In this document: one piece after another, positions 23,201 through 35,800 of the stretch
How positions within the stretch are numbered: the first letter of the stretch is position 1
Layout of the letters: every line of letters begins with the position of its first letter
Assembly: GCF_011397635.1 (NCBI RefSeq)
Contig: NC_064771.1
Location: forward strand, 16,431,379 to 16,495,378
Direction: 5' to 3'
From: Epinephelus fuscoguttatus
Lineage: Eukaryota; Chordata; Actinopteri; Perciformes; Serranidae
DNA: 64,000 nucleotides
Notes under the pieces: model-generated
The model's database searches: none
What the model was told of the DNA's origin: nothing
What the model saw: only the letters and a program-made list of their open reading frames with translations
Program-made: the position numbers and the translations under genes

Positions 23201-26200
23201 AGGATCTCAACAACCAGATCCAGGCCCTCATGCAGATGAATGGGACCAGGTCAGAGGGAGGAATGCAGTCCTTAACTTCAAATGCCAATCAGGCTTTTAC
23301 CTCCTCTCGATGCTGCAAGCAACTGCCTGGAGGGAAGAGAGGACAAACAAAGTGCGAGACCTCAGTCAAATCAGAGGACACAGGTGACCAACGGCCTTTT
23401 GCCTGTGACCAGTGTGGACGTACATATCGCCACGCAGGAAGTCTGGTCAACCACAGAAACTCCCATAAAACAGGTGAATATTACTGCTCTGTTTGTAACA
23501 ACACTTACTCCAATCAGCTAGCAATGAAGAACCACTTGCGCACCCACTTTGCATATAAAAAGCACTCTTGCCAAAACTGTGGAAAAGGCTTCAGGGGAAA
23601 GAAGCAGCTATTAGCCCACATTTGTGCAGGCCTCAGAAAGGATGGAGCTGGAGGCAAGAGGGGCCTAAAATCTAGAGCCCTTAAGTGCAAGGAATGTAAG
23701 CAGGCCTTTCACTCTGTTGACCAACTGACAGCCCATGCCTGTGATGGACCATCAGGCAGCAATGATGCCCAAACCAATACGAGTCCAAAAAAAGAGGAGC
23801 GACCTTTCATGTGCAACATTTGTAATCGCAGCTACCGCCATGCAGGCTCACTCCTGAACCACAAAAACACCCACAAGACCGGACACTTCAGTTGCACCTT
23901 CTGCTCTAAGCCCTTCACTAACCCCATGGCTCTGCGCAATCACACACGCATCCACACGCAGAAGAAAAAGTACGTGTGTCTCACATGTGGAAAGGCTTTC
24001 CGTCTCGCCAGTATCCTGCACAACCATCAGAGGGTCCACAACCGGGTGGCGAGTCACTTCAGCTGTCCTGCATGTGGGAAGAGCTTCCAGGGCAGATCAG
24101 GTCTGAAGAGGCACCGCTGCCGCCGAGGTCAGGAGAACTCGCCGAGAGCTGGAGTCCAGCAGTCGGAGAGAGGAGACAAGTGCTTCATGTGAGTTACCGT
24201 CTTAATGTTAACTGAGTTTGTAAGTCTTGTTTTGTCTACTAGTCATCATCGGGGTAGTTTTGATATATATTCAGTTTGTTCAAACAAAGCTGTTCTGACC
24301 TGACTGATAGACTTGCCAGACCAACATATCGGCCAGTATTAGCTCATCTCAGTTACACAAGTTGCCAGAAATTGCAGTACAGACATGCCAAAGATAAGTT
24401 TAAGTTATCTTTTTCACCTTAGAGTGCTGACAAGTTTATTTTTCAACAGTAACGTATCCCACTCATCTCGGTTATCATACTTAAAATATGTGACTTTACT
24501 GCTCTAAAAACAACTAGACCAATGTAATATATTTTGAGTTTTTGACTTATATTATGTCAAATGTTTCCAACAATGTTCAAACGCAGAGAAACCTGTAATT
24601 TTAATTAAGGACACAGTCCGTTTCATGTGGTCACTGTTGCCTGTTAGTGGCCTCATATCCCCTTTGCACTTGCATAAGAGTTGTAGATGTCTGCAAGAAA
24701 CTGTTATAAATTACTTTTTATCCAGTTTTAAGCCACATTTCTTACAATACACTCCTAGATCCTGGTATTAGCTATATACACAGTATATACTTAAGCCCCT
24801 TTCCCACTGCGCAGAAATGCACTAATACCTAAATCTGGCTTTTGTATGTAATGGGAAAGGTTCAAATTGGCATTCAGACCCAGGTCAAATGACTCTGCAG
24901 TAGTCACACGAATTTATCAGCTCCAACTCCAATCGGCAGTGATGAAAATACATCATCCAGGTGAATGCGTTTATTTTAGCCCCTTTACCGGCAAGATGCA
25001 ATAACATGCCACCACAAAATACTGTCCGTCTCCACCCAAGCAGGGCTCAAACATTGTTCCAAATTAGTCGGCACCAAGTTTGTAAGAGATAGAAAAAGAA
25101 AGAGATAAATGAAAAGAAGTAACCACCGTCGCATGATCACCAACCTCCATGCTGCTTTCTACCGTTTACTAACCGGTTGTCTGGCCTGTCTGTGACGTCA
25201 AATCTAGCACACCAGTATAAATAAACAAAAAGGTGATGCTTGTCTGCAGCATTGCCATGTATTTTGTTATTGTTTCTACTGAGAAAGCCCTAGCATCAGA
25301 AAAGTACACACTATATGTTTCAGAACAAATTTAAAGGATCCCTAACAATATTATTCATTTATTAATTATGTTAATGTTAAAAAACAAAAATCAGCTGGCT
25401 GTTATTGGACTCTAAATGATTGGTATCAGCCTCAAAGATCCAGTACTGGTCAGGCCATTATTTTGAAAGTATGTTAATGGTTAATGACAGTAATGGTAAA
25501 GTAATATTATATGTAATTTGCAGGTTGATAAAGAGTTCACTGCTGTGTAAAATGGTTTGAGTTCAAGTGTAATATCAGGTTTTGAATATCTGAACATATC
25601 CCTGCTGCAGGTGTGACCTGTGTGGGCGCTCCTACCGCCACGCTGGCTCTCTCCTCAACCATAAAAAGACACACTCCGAAAACCTCCACCACTGTACCTT
25701 GTGTCTGCAGACCTTTCCTGATCCTCTCACTCTACAGATCCACACCCAGATGAGGCGTCACTGCTGCCCAGAGTGCGGCAAAACCTTCTGTCTGGTCGCA
25801 CACCTGCAGAGCCACATGGAGGTGCACTCAAAGGACCGTCCTGTGGCGTGCAGCCCCTGCCAGCAGAGCTTTCCCAACACAGCCAGCTACCAGCAGCACC
25901 AGGAAATGCACCACGGGGCTCAGGACCCCTATCAACAAGGCGTGGACGAACCTGTTGACAATATCTGCTGGGACTCAGGAATAAATCAGACCATGGGGAT
26001 GGACGGGATGCAAAAGCAGGTTCCACCACCTTTGTCTCATATTCCAGTAAGCATCGCTAATTCAGAGAAGAGCCTCGAGTCCGCTGGCCCAGAGGAGAAG
26101 AGCCACGTCTGCGAGCACTGCGGCCGCACTTACCGCCACGCCGGCTCCCTCCTCAACCATAAGAACAGCCACAAGACGGGCTCCTTCTTCTGTTCCATCT

Positions 26201-26502
26201 GCCAGAAGGAGTTCACCAACCTCATGGCTCTCAAGAACCACCGGCGCATTCACACAGAGCCGAAGCGCTATCAGTGTCTGGAGTGTGGGAAGGCGTTCCG
26301 TGTGTCCACTCAACTCATATGTCACCGACGAATCCACACCAAAGAGAAGCCCTTCGCCTGCCTGCTGTGCGACAAGAGCTTTTCCAGCAAGTCCAACCTG
26401 CGGCATCATCAGAAGATGCACCAGAACACCCAGACCTATGACTCCTCTTTTAGCATGGATGCTAACACGTTTATGGACTTGGACATGGGGTCTTTCCTTT
26501 GA
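20260..26502 (+). CDS. znf646: Zinc finger protein 646
   Basis: Three coding exons, 20260-22883, 23109-24188 and 25611-26502, with phases agreeing at both junctions; 4596 nt, 1531 residues. About 32 C2H2 fingers occur, in recurring modules whose lead finger reads CGRSYRHAGSLLNHKxxH followed by a finger of the form 'FxCxxCxKxxxNxxALxxHxRxH'. That module is the signature of vertebrate ZNF646 (human about 1830 residues). Acidic spacers (e.g. DDVDEEDDDGDLY) separate clusters. The start codon follows an acceptor at 20044. An upstream ATG at 20193 opens an overlapping out-of-frame 65-codon frame, which could dampen initiation. The second splice falls inside a finger (CFM|CDLCG). It is a nuclear, presumably DNA-binding protein of little-known function. 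It lies head-to-head with znf668, as in human 16p11.2. Confidence 0.93.
22884..23108 (+). other. Intron 1 of the znf646 coding region (225 bp)
   Basis: Donor AAGAG|gttagt and acceptor ctgccag|GCATAC restore the finger HTCHECGKAF. Read through, the intron adds about 40 residues and a stop, so a retained-intron transcript would encode about 913 residues with 15 fingers. Human ZNF646, as I recall, has its coding region essentially in one exon. Confidence 0.8.
24189..25610 (+). other. Intron 2 of znf646, partly repeat-derived
   Basis: The 1.42 kb intron has donor TTCAT|gtgagt and acceptor ctgctgcag|GTGTGA. The part from about 24795 to 25200 starts 'ttaagcccctttcccactgc' and resembles a dispersed fish repeat, but I cannot define both ends. 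Confidence 0.5.
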
Positions 26503-29292
26503 ATTCCAGAGTGTAGAGAGAAGAGGACAAGTAGTCCTCTTATTTATCAGTGTTTCATCCCTCTATCAATAATTGTAAAACAGTATTTTTTTCAGAAAGT
26601 GCTCCTTGGTCCTGACAGAAGCTCCTTTTGAAGACATAAATGCACATTTCATTATTGACTTCCAGTCTTACCTCCACAACAGATGGTGACATCACTCAGA
26701 AGTCTCCAGAGGGTTTATCGGTCAGCTTTTAATAAGGCCTGAATGTTTTCCAAGAACACACAGGATCCCAGAGTAAAGGGCGCCCTGGCTGATGAAAATA
26801 TCAGTTGCCGCTCGTTCCTCAATGACAAACCAACCAACCAAAGTGAACAGAAAAGTGGAGCCCAGGTCCATGTACGAACATTAACACTGATGACATGTTT
26901 TTGTAAGACAGTACTGTTCTAACGGTGATCTCTCCTCTCTTGCTACGTATACTTGTGTTCAGTGCCTCTGTAAGTTCCTTAGGAAACAAAATATACAAAC
27001 TATATTTATCTCTGAATCCTTTTTGTTAGCTTTGCCGTCAGTGTCGAAGGACTGCTCACTTTCCTTTTGGATCTCACATAGGGCAAGCCTGTTGTTATAA
27101 AGTCAAATACCTCTGGGTGTGTCCAAAGGTCAGTGGCAAAGTGATTTACTGAAATCATATTATCAAGTAAATAGTTGTACTGCTAATAATATTCACGTTG
27201 AGTGACATTGTATGCTAAAAATGGATGTATTTATTAATTTATTCCTGTTATTTTCTGTGCATATTTTATTAGAAAAGCTTTCTATGAATGTTGTAAAAAA
27301 AAAAACAAAAAAAAAAAAAACAACTGTCTTCTAAAACTCATGTAGCCTTTAAGGGACGTCATCAGTCGATTTGTATTTCCTCATTAGTTCTCAGTTACAA
27401 CGGGCAGGAATGAATGAGCCAAGTATTATTGGCAGCACTCAGGGGAAACCTTCAAAAGGAACATACCTGATGTGTAAAACATTGTAGATAATCAGTTTCC
27501 GAACTGAGCATTTTTTTTTTCACCTGTGCTATTTTTCAACACGTATGATTTAGCTCATGTAACGGTAACCGAAGTCACTCCAGCAGTTAGTCGCAGCTCC
27601 ACGCGCAGTGCATGCTGTTGAAATACGATCTATCTTTGAGAAGCATCAGTTGAAGTGCCAGTGCCTAAAATGTAAGTCAATTGTAGCAGTTTAATGTGAA
27701 CAAACCTCCTTTTGCTGTACTTGTTATATACTGTAAACCACATGTTATATTGTCCGTTACATAATTAGATTTTTTTTTTTGTGAATCTCCTCAGCCCCAA
27801 ACAGTTAAACGTCTTAAAGCAGTTGATAACAAAAGTATTGCGACAGTGAAGTGAGAGTGGTTCCTTTTTGTCTCCATGATTTTTTTCCCCTCCTCACAAA
27901 TACTTTCTATAAATCAAATGTATTTTCAGATAAACAAATATGGGGCCAAAACGCCGCATTTCTGCCAAGCACAAGTATTACTACAAACATACCAGGGCTT
28001 TATGGATTTACAAAGAACCTCTTTCATCTTCACCGTTGAGTTGAGTTGAGTGACTTTATGTTCTGTGTAAAATGTGCAATTATTGATTCTGTTTTTGTTT
28101 TTTTGTTTTTTTTTTTGTCTTCGTTTTTTGCCAAGTTGTCTAACGTGCCTGTTGTTCCTTTTGTGGTTTCTTTTCACAGATCATGCAAAAGTGAACACAT
28201 GGCCTTTACTTTTTATAACAGTCTATAATTAGATTTTCTTTATGCCTTATACATTACATTTCACATGTATGAGTATGTTTGGCACTGGTCAGAAGTATGA
28301 AATACCTCATGGAAAGCCCTGCCTACCTAGCAACCGCTACTTAATGCCTCATGCAGCTTAATTGTAGAGAATACACTGTAATCATAGAGATAGTTATCAG
28401 CAGTAAGACAACTAGAACAGATGAAGCATCAATTCTAAGGTTTTACTTTGTAGTTCGCAGAAGCAGTTTTCTCCATAAAATGGTCGTTTCTCTGCAGTTT
28501 GTTGTTTTCAGAGTTATATTTGCACATTTGTAGAGACACTTGTAGCCCAAGGAGGACAGGAAGTCTATAATAACGCAGCCGTTCTTTTGTCGGCAGGCAA
28601 CAGATAAGCTGTTTGATAGTTCACCTCAGTTAGTGTGCGGGTCGTAATATTTAAGCAATATGCTGAAAGTATTGTTTCAGTGCATGAACCGAGTACATCT
28701 CATATGTCTTATTGTGTCGAGTGCAGTGGCGTCAGATTCAGTATACTGACACTAGCCTTGAAAAACCACGACACCTTGCCATCTTCTTGTGTTATTTAAA
28801 ATCATACATGTATTAATTGTAATGGTTTAGATCGTACTGTAACATATTTTCATATGCCATGGTAGCCTACATGTGAAACAACACATGCACATTTAAAAGT
28901 TTGTTTTTTTTTTTAAACGATGTTCTCCATCTGATCTCCCTGTGGCACTGAACACGTTCACTCCTCTGTCAGCAGTCACAATCACAGCCTGGTGTTTGTG
29001 GCGTGCATTAATCTCAGAGCTCTCTCTCTGTAAATATTTGAAGGGAAAATATCGGTCGGATCTATGTACATTCAGATTTTCCTCAGCAGGAGAAAACTGC
29101 TAGATTAGCTATTGTGTAATTTAAAAAAAAAGGCATATACCACATGTTCTGATTTATTGGATTTTCAGTGCTCAAAAATGTCTGCTCACTATTTAATTCA
29201 TATTTATATAACTATTTTGTCACTCTGAAACGTAGATTTTTACTTCTTTGTTAGAACTTAGTTTAGAATATAAGCAAATTATTGAAAATAAA
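26503..29292 (+). other. znf646: Long 3'UTR of znf646 and its poly(A) signal
   Basis: About 2.8 kb after the stop contain no protein-like frame. AT-rich runs are common, including A-rich stretches near 27296-27320. AATAAA at 29287-29292 is followed within 40 bp by a GT-rich element (tgtgtttgtttctt), a good cleavage context. The UTR extent is inferred; earlier sites are possible. Confidence 0.5.
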
Positions 29293-29436
29293 ACTAGTTG
29301 AAATTAATTAAAAGACTTGGAAAATACAGTGTGTTTGTTTCTTGTCCATTTTTTTCCCCAAATGTGACGTTGCGCAGCTCTGTTGAGATGCGTTTCCATA
29401 CCAACAAGACTTGCATTATTATTGGAAATTGTCAGT

Positions 29437-29442
29437 TTTATT
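29437..29442 (-). terminator. Candidate distal poly(A) signal of tnfrsf12a
   Basis: AATAAA on the minus strand, 145 bp beyond the znf646 signal and facing it. If used, tnfrsf12a would have a 3'UTR of about 3.4 kb; closer TTTATT matches on plus, such as near 31660, are alternatives. Confidence 0.3.
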
Positions 29443-30416
29443 GTGAAAATACATTTGATACACAAAGCACTTTATAAGATTGCATTAAAGTAAAAGAAGC
29501 CAGTGCATGTACAGTATATACAAGAAGAAATAGAAAGCGAGAGAAACAAGCAGAAAATGTTAGTTATTGCTCAGTATTATCGTCAGCTGGCCTGGTGGAA
29601 GTTCAACAAAAATCTTCACTGGAGTCCCTTTAAAAATGTGCTTGTCACTCGCAGTATATGCAAAATAACACTGCGAGATACTTAAAAATAAATAATATAA
29701 ACATCTTAAAAAAAAAAAAAAAAAGGAAGTATTGTATTTTAAGTGAGTCCATAATTTTGCTGCCAGAGGGCAAGCAGTTTACCCACAAGCAGACAGATCC
29801 ACCATACGACCTGAATCATTGTCAGTCACTTAAAATACATCAGTAACCGCGTACTGGTGATGTTTTGAAGCTAGAAAACATCCTCAACTATAAAAAGAAG
29901 TGGAAAACAACCACCCTGCCCGCCATGGTTCTTGCTGGTTTCATTGGCTACAAAATAACAAACATGTCGACATGTATCCTCAGATCTGAAACGATTGGAC
30001 AGGTTTGGTAAGCATAGTGATTGTGTAGCTGCACCTAAATCACTGTAGGTGTCATTCCCTTCACTACAGTACATTCCTTACAACATTCCCACATGTTAGC
30101 AGTTTGGGGATTGTGAGTCTAGTGTTTCAAACATCCTGTCTTACAAGCGGCGGGACGGTATCGTGGGAATTCTGGGGAAATACTAAGCCTCAAACCTACT
30201 GACATTAAAACAGACAAGACAATATTGTAATCATCTGCAATAAAGGTTCTGTGTTGGTCTCAGGAGAACCGGTAACAGTGAACGAGTACAGTTAATAACA
30301 GCTTTCTCACTGGCAGGGACGAAGTCTGGAATACATATCACCTACTGTAAAGAGCAGCTACATTCAAATGGCCTTAATGTGCCTGACAGTACGTCTAACT
30401 CACATGTGATTTATCT

Positions 30417-31576
30417 TTAAAGGGGAACTGCGCCTATTTTAAAAATTCCCACATTATTCCTATCATCTAAGACAACACATTTTACTGAACATGAACAACT
30501 CTCTCAAATCCAAAAACTACAATGCTAAAACTCACATTTGTGATGTCATCAAGATTAAAGTCTGGAGCTGCTCCATTGACAATGAATTGGAAATATGTTA
30601 TAGATGAAACAGAGCACCCAGGGGAGTTTTCTGAGTATATGGGTACATTTTCTGTTTCAGTACTGAGAACATTACAACACAGTGAAGCTCATTTGGGTAA
30701 AATAAAAAGGAAAACAAACATTCTGTGGCTCCACAAAATCAGGCTCCCATCCATTGTCTACGGAGCAGCTCTAGACTTTATAGAGGGCTCCTGCAGATCC
30801 TTACAAAGTCTTAAAGGCACTGATTCATTAATGTAAAAATAAGGTTTTGTATTTGTATCATAATGTCTTATATAAATCTTTCAAAAGTCTTAAAAATGCT
30901 GAGAGTAAGTAAGTAAAAAAAAAAAATCAAATGCTTGTTGCATTAACGTGATACAGATCAGGATAGTTGACCAACACATATTATGTTTCCAGCCGGGATG
31001 CTCAGAGCAGTAGATCCACCTTCTCCTAGCTAGCTGTCACTGTACGCTGGACGACATAGGAAAGTGCAAAACTTAAAAAGAAACCAGGATTTCCTGGCGT
31101 GACTGAAATCGGTACAAGGCAATGCATACTAGGCTTGGTGTATTTTTATGCAATACGTTTTTCAAACTGAGCATGATGGGAATAAAGGCAGTGGAATCAC
31201 ACATGTGAAATGAGAACAACAAAATTGCCAACATATTGGCATTGGTATTTCACAGTTCTGTTCTATCCTCTTCTCTGCAACAAGACAAAAAAAAGTCATG
31301 CTTAATATAACAATAAAAATTTGGCTAAACTGTCCCTAACCTTGAGTACCTGATGTTGGTTCGTATTTTTTCCCCTTAGATTCTGGAGTCTTAAATCCAA
31401 CTCGCCTTAAACTGTAGAAACCCTGTAATACTTGAAGACATCACAAGTTTGACACTCACTTCCCTGGTTTCTGGCTTTGAGCAACAGTAGTTCATGTTCA
31501 CGAATACTGATTGACCTTTCCTAGGCCATGGAAATAACATATTGGAATTCTTAATTTAGGTGGCGTTCCCCTTTAA
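30417..31576. mobile_element. TTAA-flanked non-autonomous element with an inner inverted repeat
   Basis: Left end TTAAAGGGGAACTG, right end GTTCCCCTTTAA; inverted similarity continues about 50 bp inward with divergence. Inside, 30556-30590 and 30750-30783 are a second inverted pair (GTCTGGAGCTGCTCCATTG and its near-complement), perhaps a smaller element nested in the first. There is no transposase frame. It lies in the presumed 3'UTR region of tnfrsf12a. Confidence 0.6.
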
Positions 31577-32889
31577 GAAGCTGTTGTGGTAAATGACCAG
31601 CAGATAGACTCCGTCTAACCCTGCTGAATAGCAGGAGATCAAACTACAGCCTAGCAGGCACATTTTATTTCTCACCCATGTTTCGCCCTACTGTGCTGTG
31701 ATTGGCTTGTACTTGTCACGTCAATACGTCGAGGTCAGAGGCGGTTAGGGTTAGGACAGAGGTCATAGGGTTAATACTTGGCAATCACAGCACAGTGGGG
31801 CGGGACTAGCCGGGGAAAACAACATGCAGCAGGCAGCAGTGGCTGTGTTACATTCATCGGAGTCCTTCTGGAAAATAAAATACAGGATTTGGAAGGCGTC
31901 CATCTCTCTGAGGAAAAGACTGTAGTTTGGATTTTTTTTCTGAATCAAACATCTGCAAACCCACAAAGGTCTTCCAGACCAAAATCTTATTTAAGTGGAC
32001 TATAAAGGCACACAATATCTGAGAATGATACCACTAATATAATGTTGTTACTATTCCTACAGAGGTGTGAGAGCTGCTCCTGCGGTCACACTGTCGGACC
32101 CACACTGAGCACAGCTCTTCACTCGACAGTCTAATAAATTAATAATGGTCCAATTCCGGTGAAGAGATACCCCGCAGTCAGAGTATACAGTTCATGGTCC
32201 AGAGGTTCCTCCGTCCGGCTCTGAACCGGTCGCTCTGTGGTTCTGTCACATCTGTTTCCAGAGGAAGATGAGGCTGTGGAGGCCATGACAACAGTCATGT
32301 TATGTCGAGTTATGAGAGATTTAAATCAGATTCACATTTACAGCACACAGCATGCTTTGATTAGGGTCTGAACAATATGGAGTTTTCAAAGCTTGAGCTG
32401 GTGTTGATGTTTCTGGATTGGACCCGTTGGTATTTAGTGGTTTAAAATCTGACTGTGTGCCAGATCAGTTGTGAAAGACCCCAAAAGTCAAAGCACATTG
32501 TTGATTGCTTCTACTCACTTTAATTATCAGATATCAGTTCTAAAAATTCACGTTTTCATTCTTAAAATCCTCATGTTTTTGGTTCTTACACTGAGTTTTT
32601 GATTCAATGCACCTGTCTACAATACTTTCTGAAATCATTGTATTAAAATTTTTCAAAACTACATGGATTCAGTTTTTACCTTGAAAATGTATTTTTTTGT
32701 ATTTATTTGTCTGAAATATTGTTTGTTTACATTATAGTTGATGCAGTTCGTATATACCGTTCGTTAGCAGGTGTCATGGCTGATATAAATCATACCCACT
32801 CTTCTCTTCTACCAGGGGTATCAAATTCAAATTCATATATCGGTCAAACTCTTGTTATGACAACGTCAAAAATATACTTACTGTATTGT
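31577..32889. other. Probable 3'UTR or downstream sequence of tnfrsf12a, nothing further recognised
   Basis: No coding frame or bounded repeat is seen. On the gene's strand this follows the stop codon at 32890-32892. Confidence 0.4.
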
Positions 32890-35800
32890 TTAAGCTTGAT
32901 AAAGTGGCCCCGCAGTTTCTTCAATGGGTTCTGTAATAAATAAAGACAGAAATCAGCATTTTAAACACTGCATATCTACATTATCTGCAATGGGCCTTTG
33001 ACATCGCAGGAAAAGCACAGGTGTTACTAATTACATTAACAACAATGGCTCTGTTGTGTTCAAGTGCCCCAGTAAGTAAGTGTGACAGGGAAGCAGCAGG
33101 CACAATACCAGGACCGTGAAGGAAACCGAAGCAGCTTAATGAAATTAATTTAATTTTCTGTGCTGTTCCTACTGTGCCTCTGTGAAAAGGCCTATTGTCT
33201 CTGGATATAAGAGGAGACAATAATAGTTTCTGATGGCTTGTGACACAGCTGCAAAGCCTACATACCAAAAAAGGGAACTGCTCACAGCATGCTAATGTTT
33301 ACCAAGAATCTCTTTGCACCAGGGACACGTCATGATATTAAAGTATTACTCAACCACACAGTATTCTTTGTCATCAATAACTCATCTCTGCTAGCTTTGA
33401 ATGTCACACAAAGGTTTTAAGTCTATGCCTTCAGAGAGAGAAAACTGCAGTTTACAAATGTTGTTGCCACTTGTGATACGATCTTTTAGCCAGAAGCAAA
33501 AGCAAATCAAAAGCCCATTAAAATCAGGCATTGAGGAAAGCCTTTCTTTCCTGAGATAACAGTGTGAGAAACAAATACATAAATTCCATTTTTGCGTGAC
33601 AGATTTGATTTAGGCGTGTAAAGTGTATTTTTACACAAAGATCATATCTGATGCACTTGTAAAGGTAATAAAAGCTTTATCTGTAATTAATCAGATTTTA
33701 CGTTTAAACAATCTCACCACGTAGGGGCCGTTTGTGCGACTTGCGTCGATGCACCATGACTCCGATAATCAGCGCAGCACCAACCAACACAACAGCCAGC
33801 ACTGAGAAGCTTGTGATGGCCGCCAGTTTCCACACGTCAGGTGTCTCATCCACAGATTTACCTATTGGTTGAACAAAGAGAACTTTAACTGTAAACACTG
33901 AGAGAAAAGAAACCACTGTATGAATCAGTCTTACATGTACCAATGCACTGTCTTACATGTGTTGCACGATGGGGTCTTTGGGTACAGCTTGCACGATGAA
34001 CACGGCACACAAACGTCCAAATCTGAGTTCCAAAACTCTAAACTGTTACACTGACCTGCACACAGGAAAAACATCAGAGGTCATCTGTTAGTAAGGTTTC
34101 AGGGCAAAACATTTTTCATGACTCGTAAAATTATAACAGTGTTTAAGCCGCTGATATATTATGAAGTGGAGCAGAGGTGTAATAACTTATTTAACATTTA
34201 GGGGAATCATTTTAATGTACGCTTCCTGCGACCCACCTGTCTAGGAGGGTCTGCGGGGGAAACACCCCCAGGAGAGATTTCTAGAAACTTAACAGCTGAT
34301 CATATTTCAAAGCATTTCTAAACAAGTACTTTTGTGCCGTACTGTACTATGCCTTATTTCTTTTCATGGCATATTGTAGTATGGCTTTTTATGATATTTT
34401 TGATGACATGAAGCTCAGCGTAAGTTCAGTTAGGAAGACTTTCTCTGTGCTCATCCTTTCACATTTCTCTCCATCCCACTCCCACTTCTCCCTCTAATCA
34501 AGTGACTATGGGTGTTCACTCCTCTAGTTATCCAATCAAACTTTGCCAAGATTTCTCTCAGCCAATCAAGGTGCCACTGCAAGACTTGAAATCTGCTCTC
34601 TTTTCTGCTGCTGTCAGGTATCATTTTAGGAAGAATCTTCGCGTCGTCACCTCCACCCAGTTCACCTCCAGCCATCGTATCCAGAGTCCATGACAAGCTC
34701 AACAAAGGCTCATTCCTCTACTCATAAAGATCATCGGCCCTTCTCCATCTTCCTCTCATCTCACCTAGACCCTGGGGGAGTTGCTTATTCGACCATGGAT
34801 TCATCACACTCCTTAAATCATGCCATCTCTACGGGGTCTAATCACAGAAGCCTTTCCACATTTTTATTCCAGTGTTCACATGTTAATAAATATTGTTTTA
34901 CCACAGAAATGAGTCTCTCCTGATTGAAATGCTACACTGTGACTTTTTTTTATGATATTTTGGACAACATACTATACTATGACTTTTTTATATTTTTGAT
35001 GACATACTATACTTTGACTTTTTTATATTTTTGACAACATACTATACTATGACTTTTTTATATTTTTGACGACATACTATACTTTAACTTTTTTATATTT
35101 TGGATGACATAGTACACTATGACTTGTTTATATTTTTGACAACATACTATACTATGACTTTTTTATATTTTTGACAACATACTATACTATGACTTTTTTA
35201 TATTTTTGACAACATACTATACTATGACTTTTTTATATTTTTGACAACATACTATACTATGACTTTTTTATATTTTTGACAACATACTATACTATGACTT
35301 TTTTATATTTTTGACAACATACTATACTATGACTTTTTTATATTTTTGACGACATACTATACTTTAACTTTTTTATATTTTGGATGACATAGTACACTAT
35401 GACTTGTTTATATTTTTGACAACATACTATACTATGACTTTTTTATATTTTTGACGACATACTATACTTTGACTTTTTTATGATATTTTGGACGACATAA
35501 TACACTATGACTTGTTTATATTTTTGATGACATACTATACTATGACTTTTTTATATTTTTGACAACATACTATACTATGACTTTTTTTATATTTTTGACG
35601 ACATACTATACTTTAACTTTTTTATATTTTGGATGACATAGTACACTATGACTTGTTTATATTTTTGACAACATACTATACTATGACTTTTTTATATTTT
35701 TGACGACATACTATACTTTGACTTTTTTATGATATTTTGGACGACATAATACACTATGACTTGTTTATATTTTTGACAACATACTATACTATGACTTTTT

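Noticed and set aside
20435-26572. Antisense and shifted frames within znf646 exons
   Set aside because: They arise from finger repeats and have no starts, UTRs or recognisable domains.
33704-33943. An independent short membrane protein starting at 33943
   Set aside because: Its first residues are intronic. Phase and Cys spacing show the real exon starts at 33861 as part of tnfrsf12a, and its last codons before the stop are also intronic.
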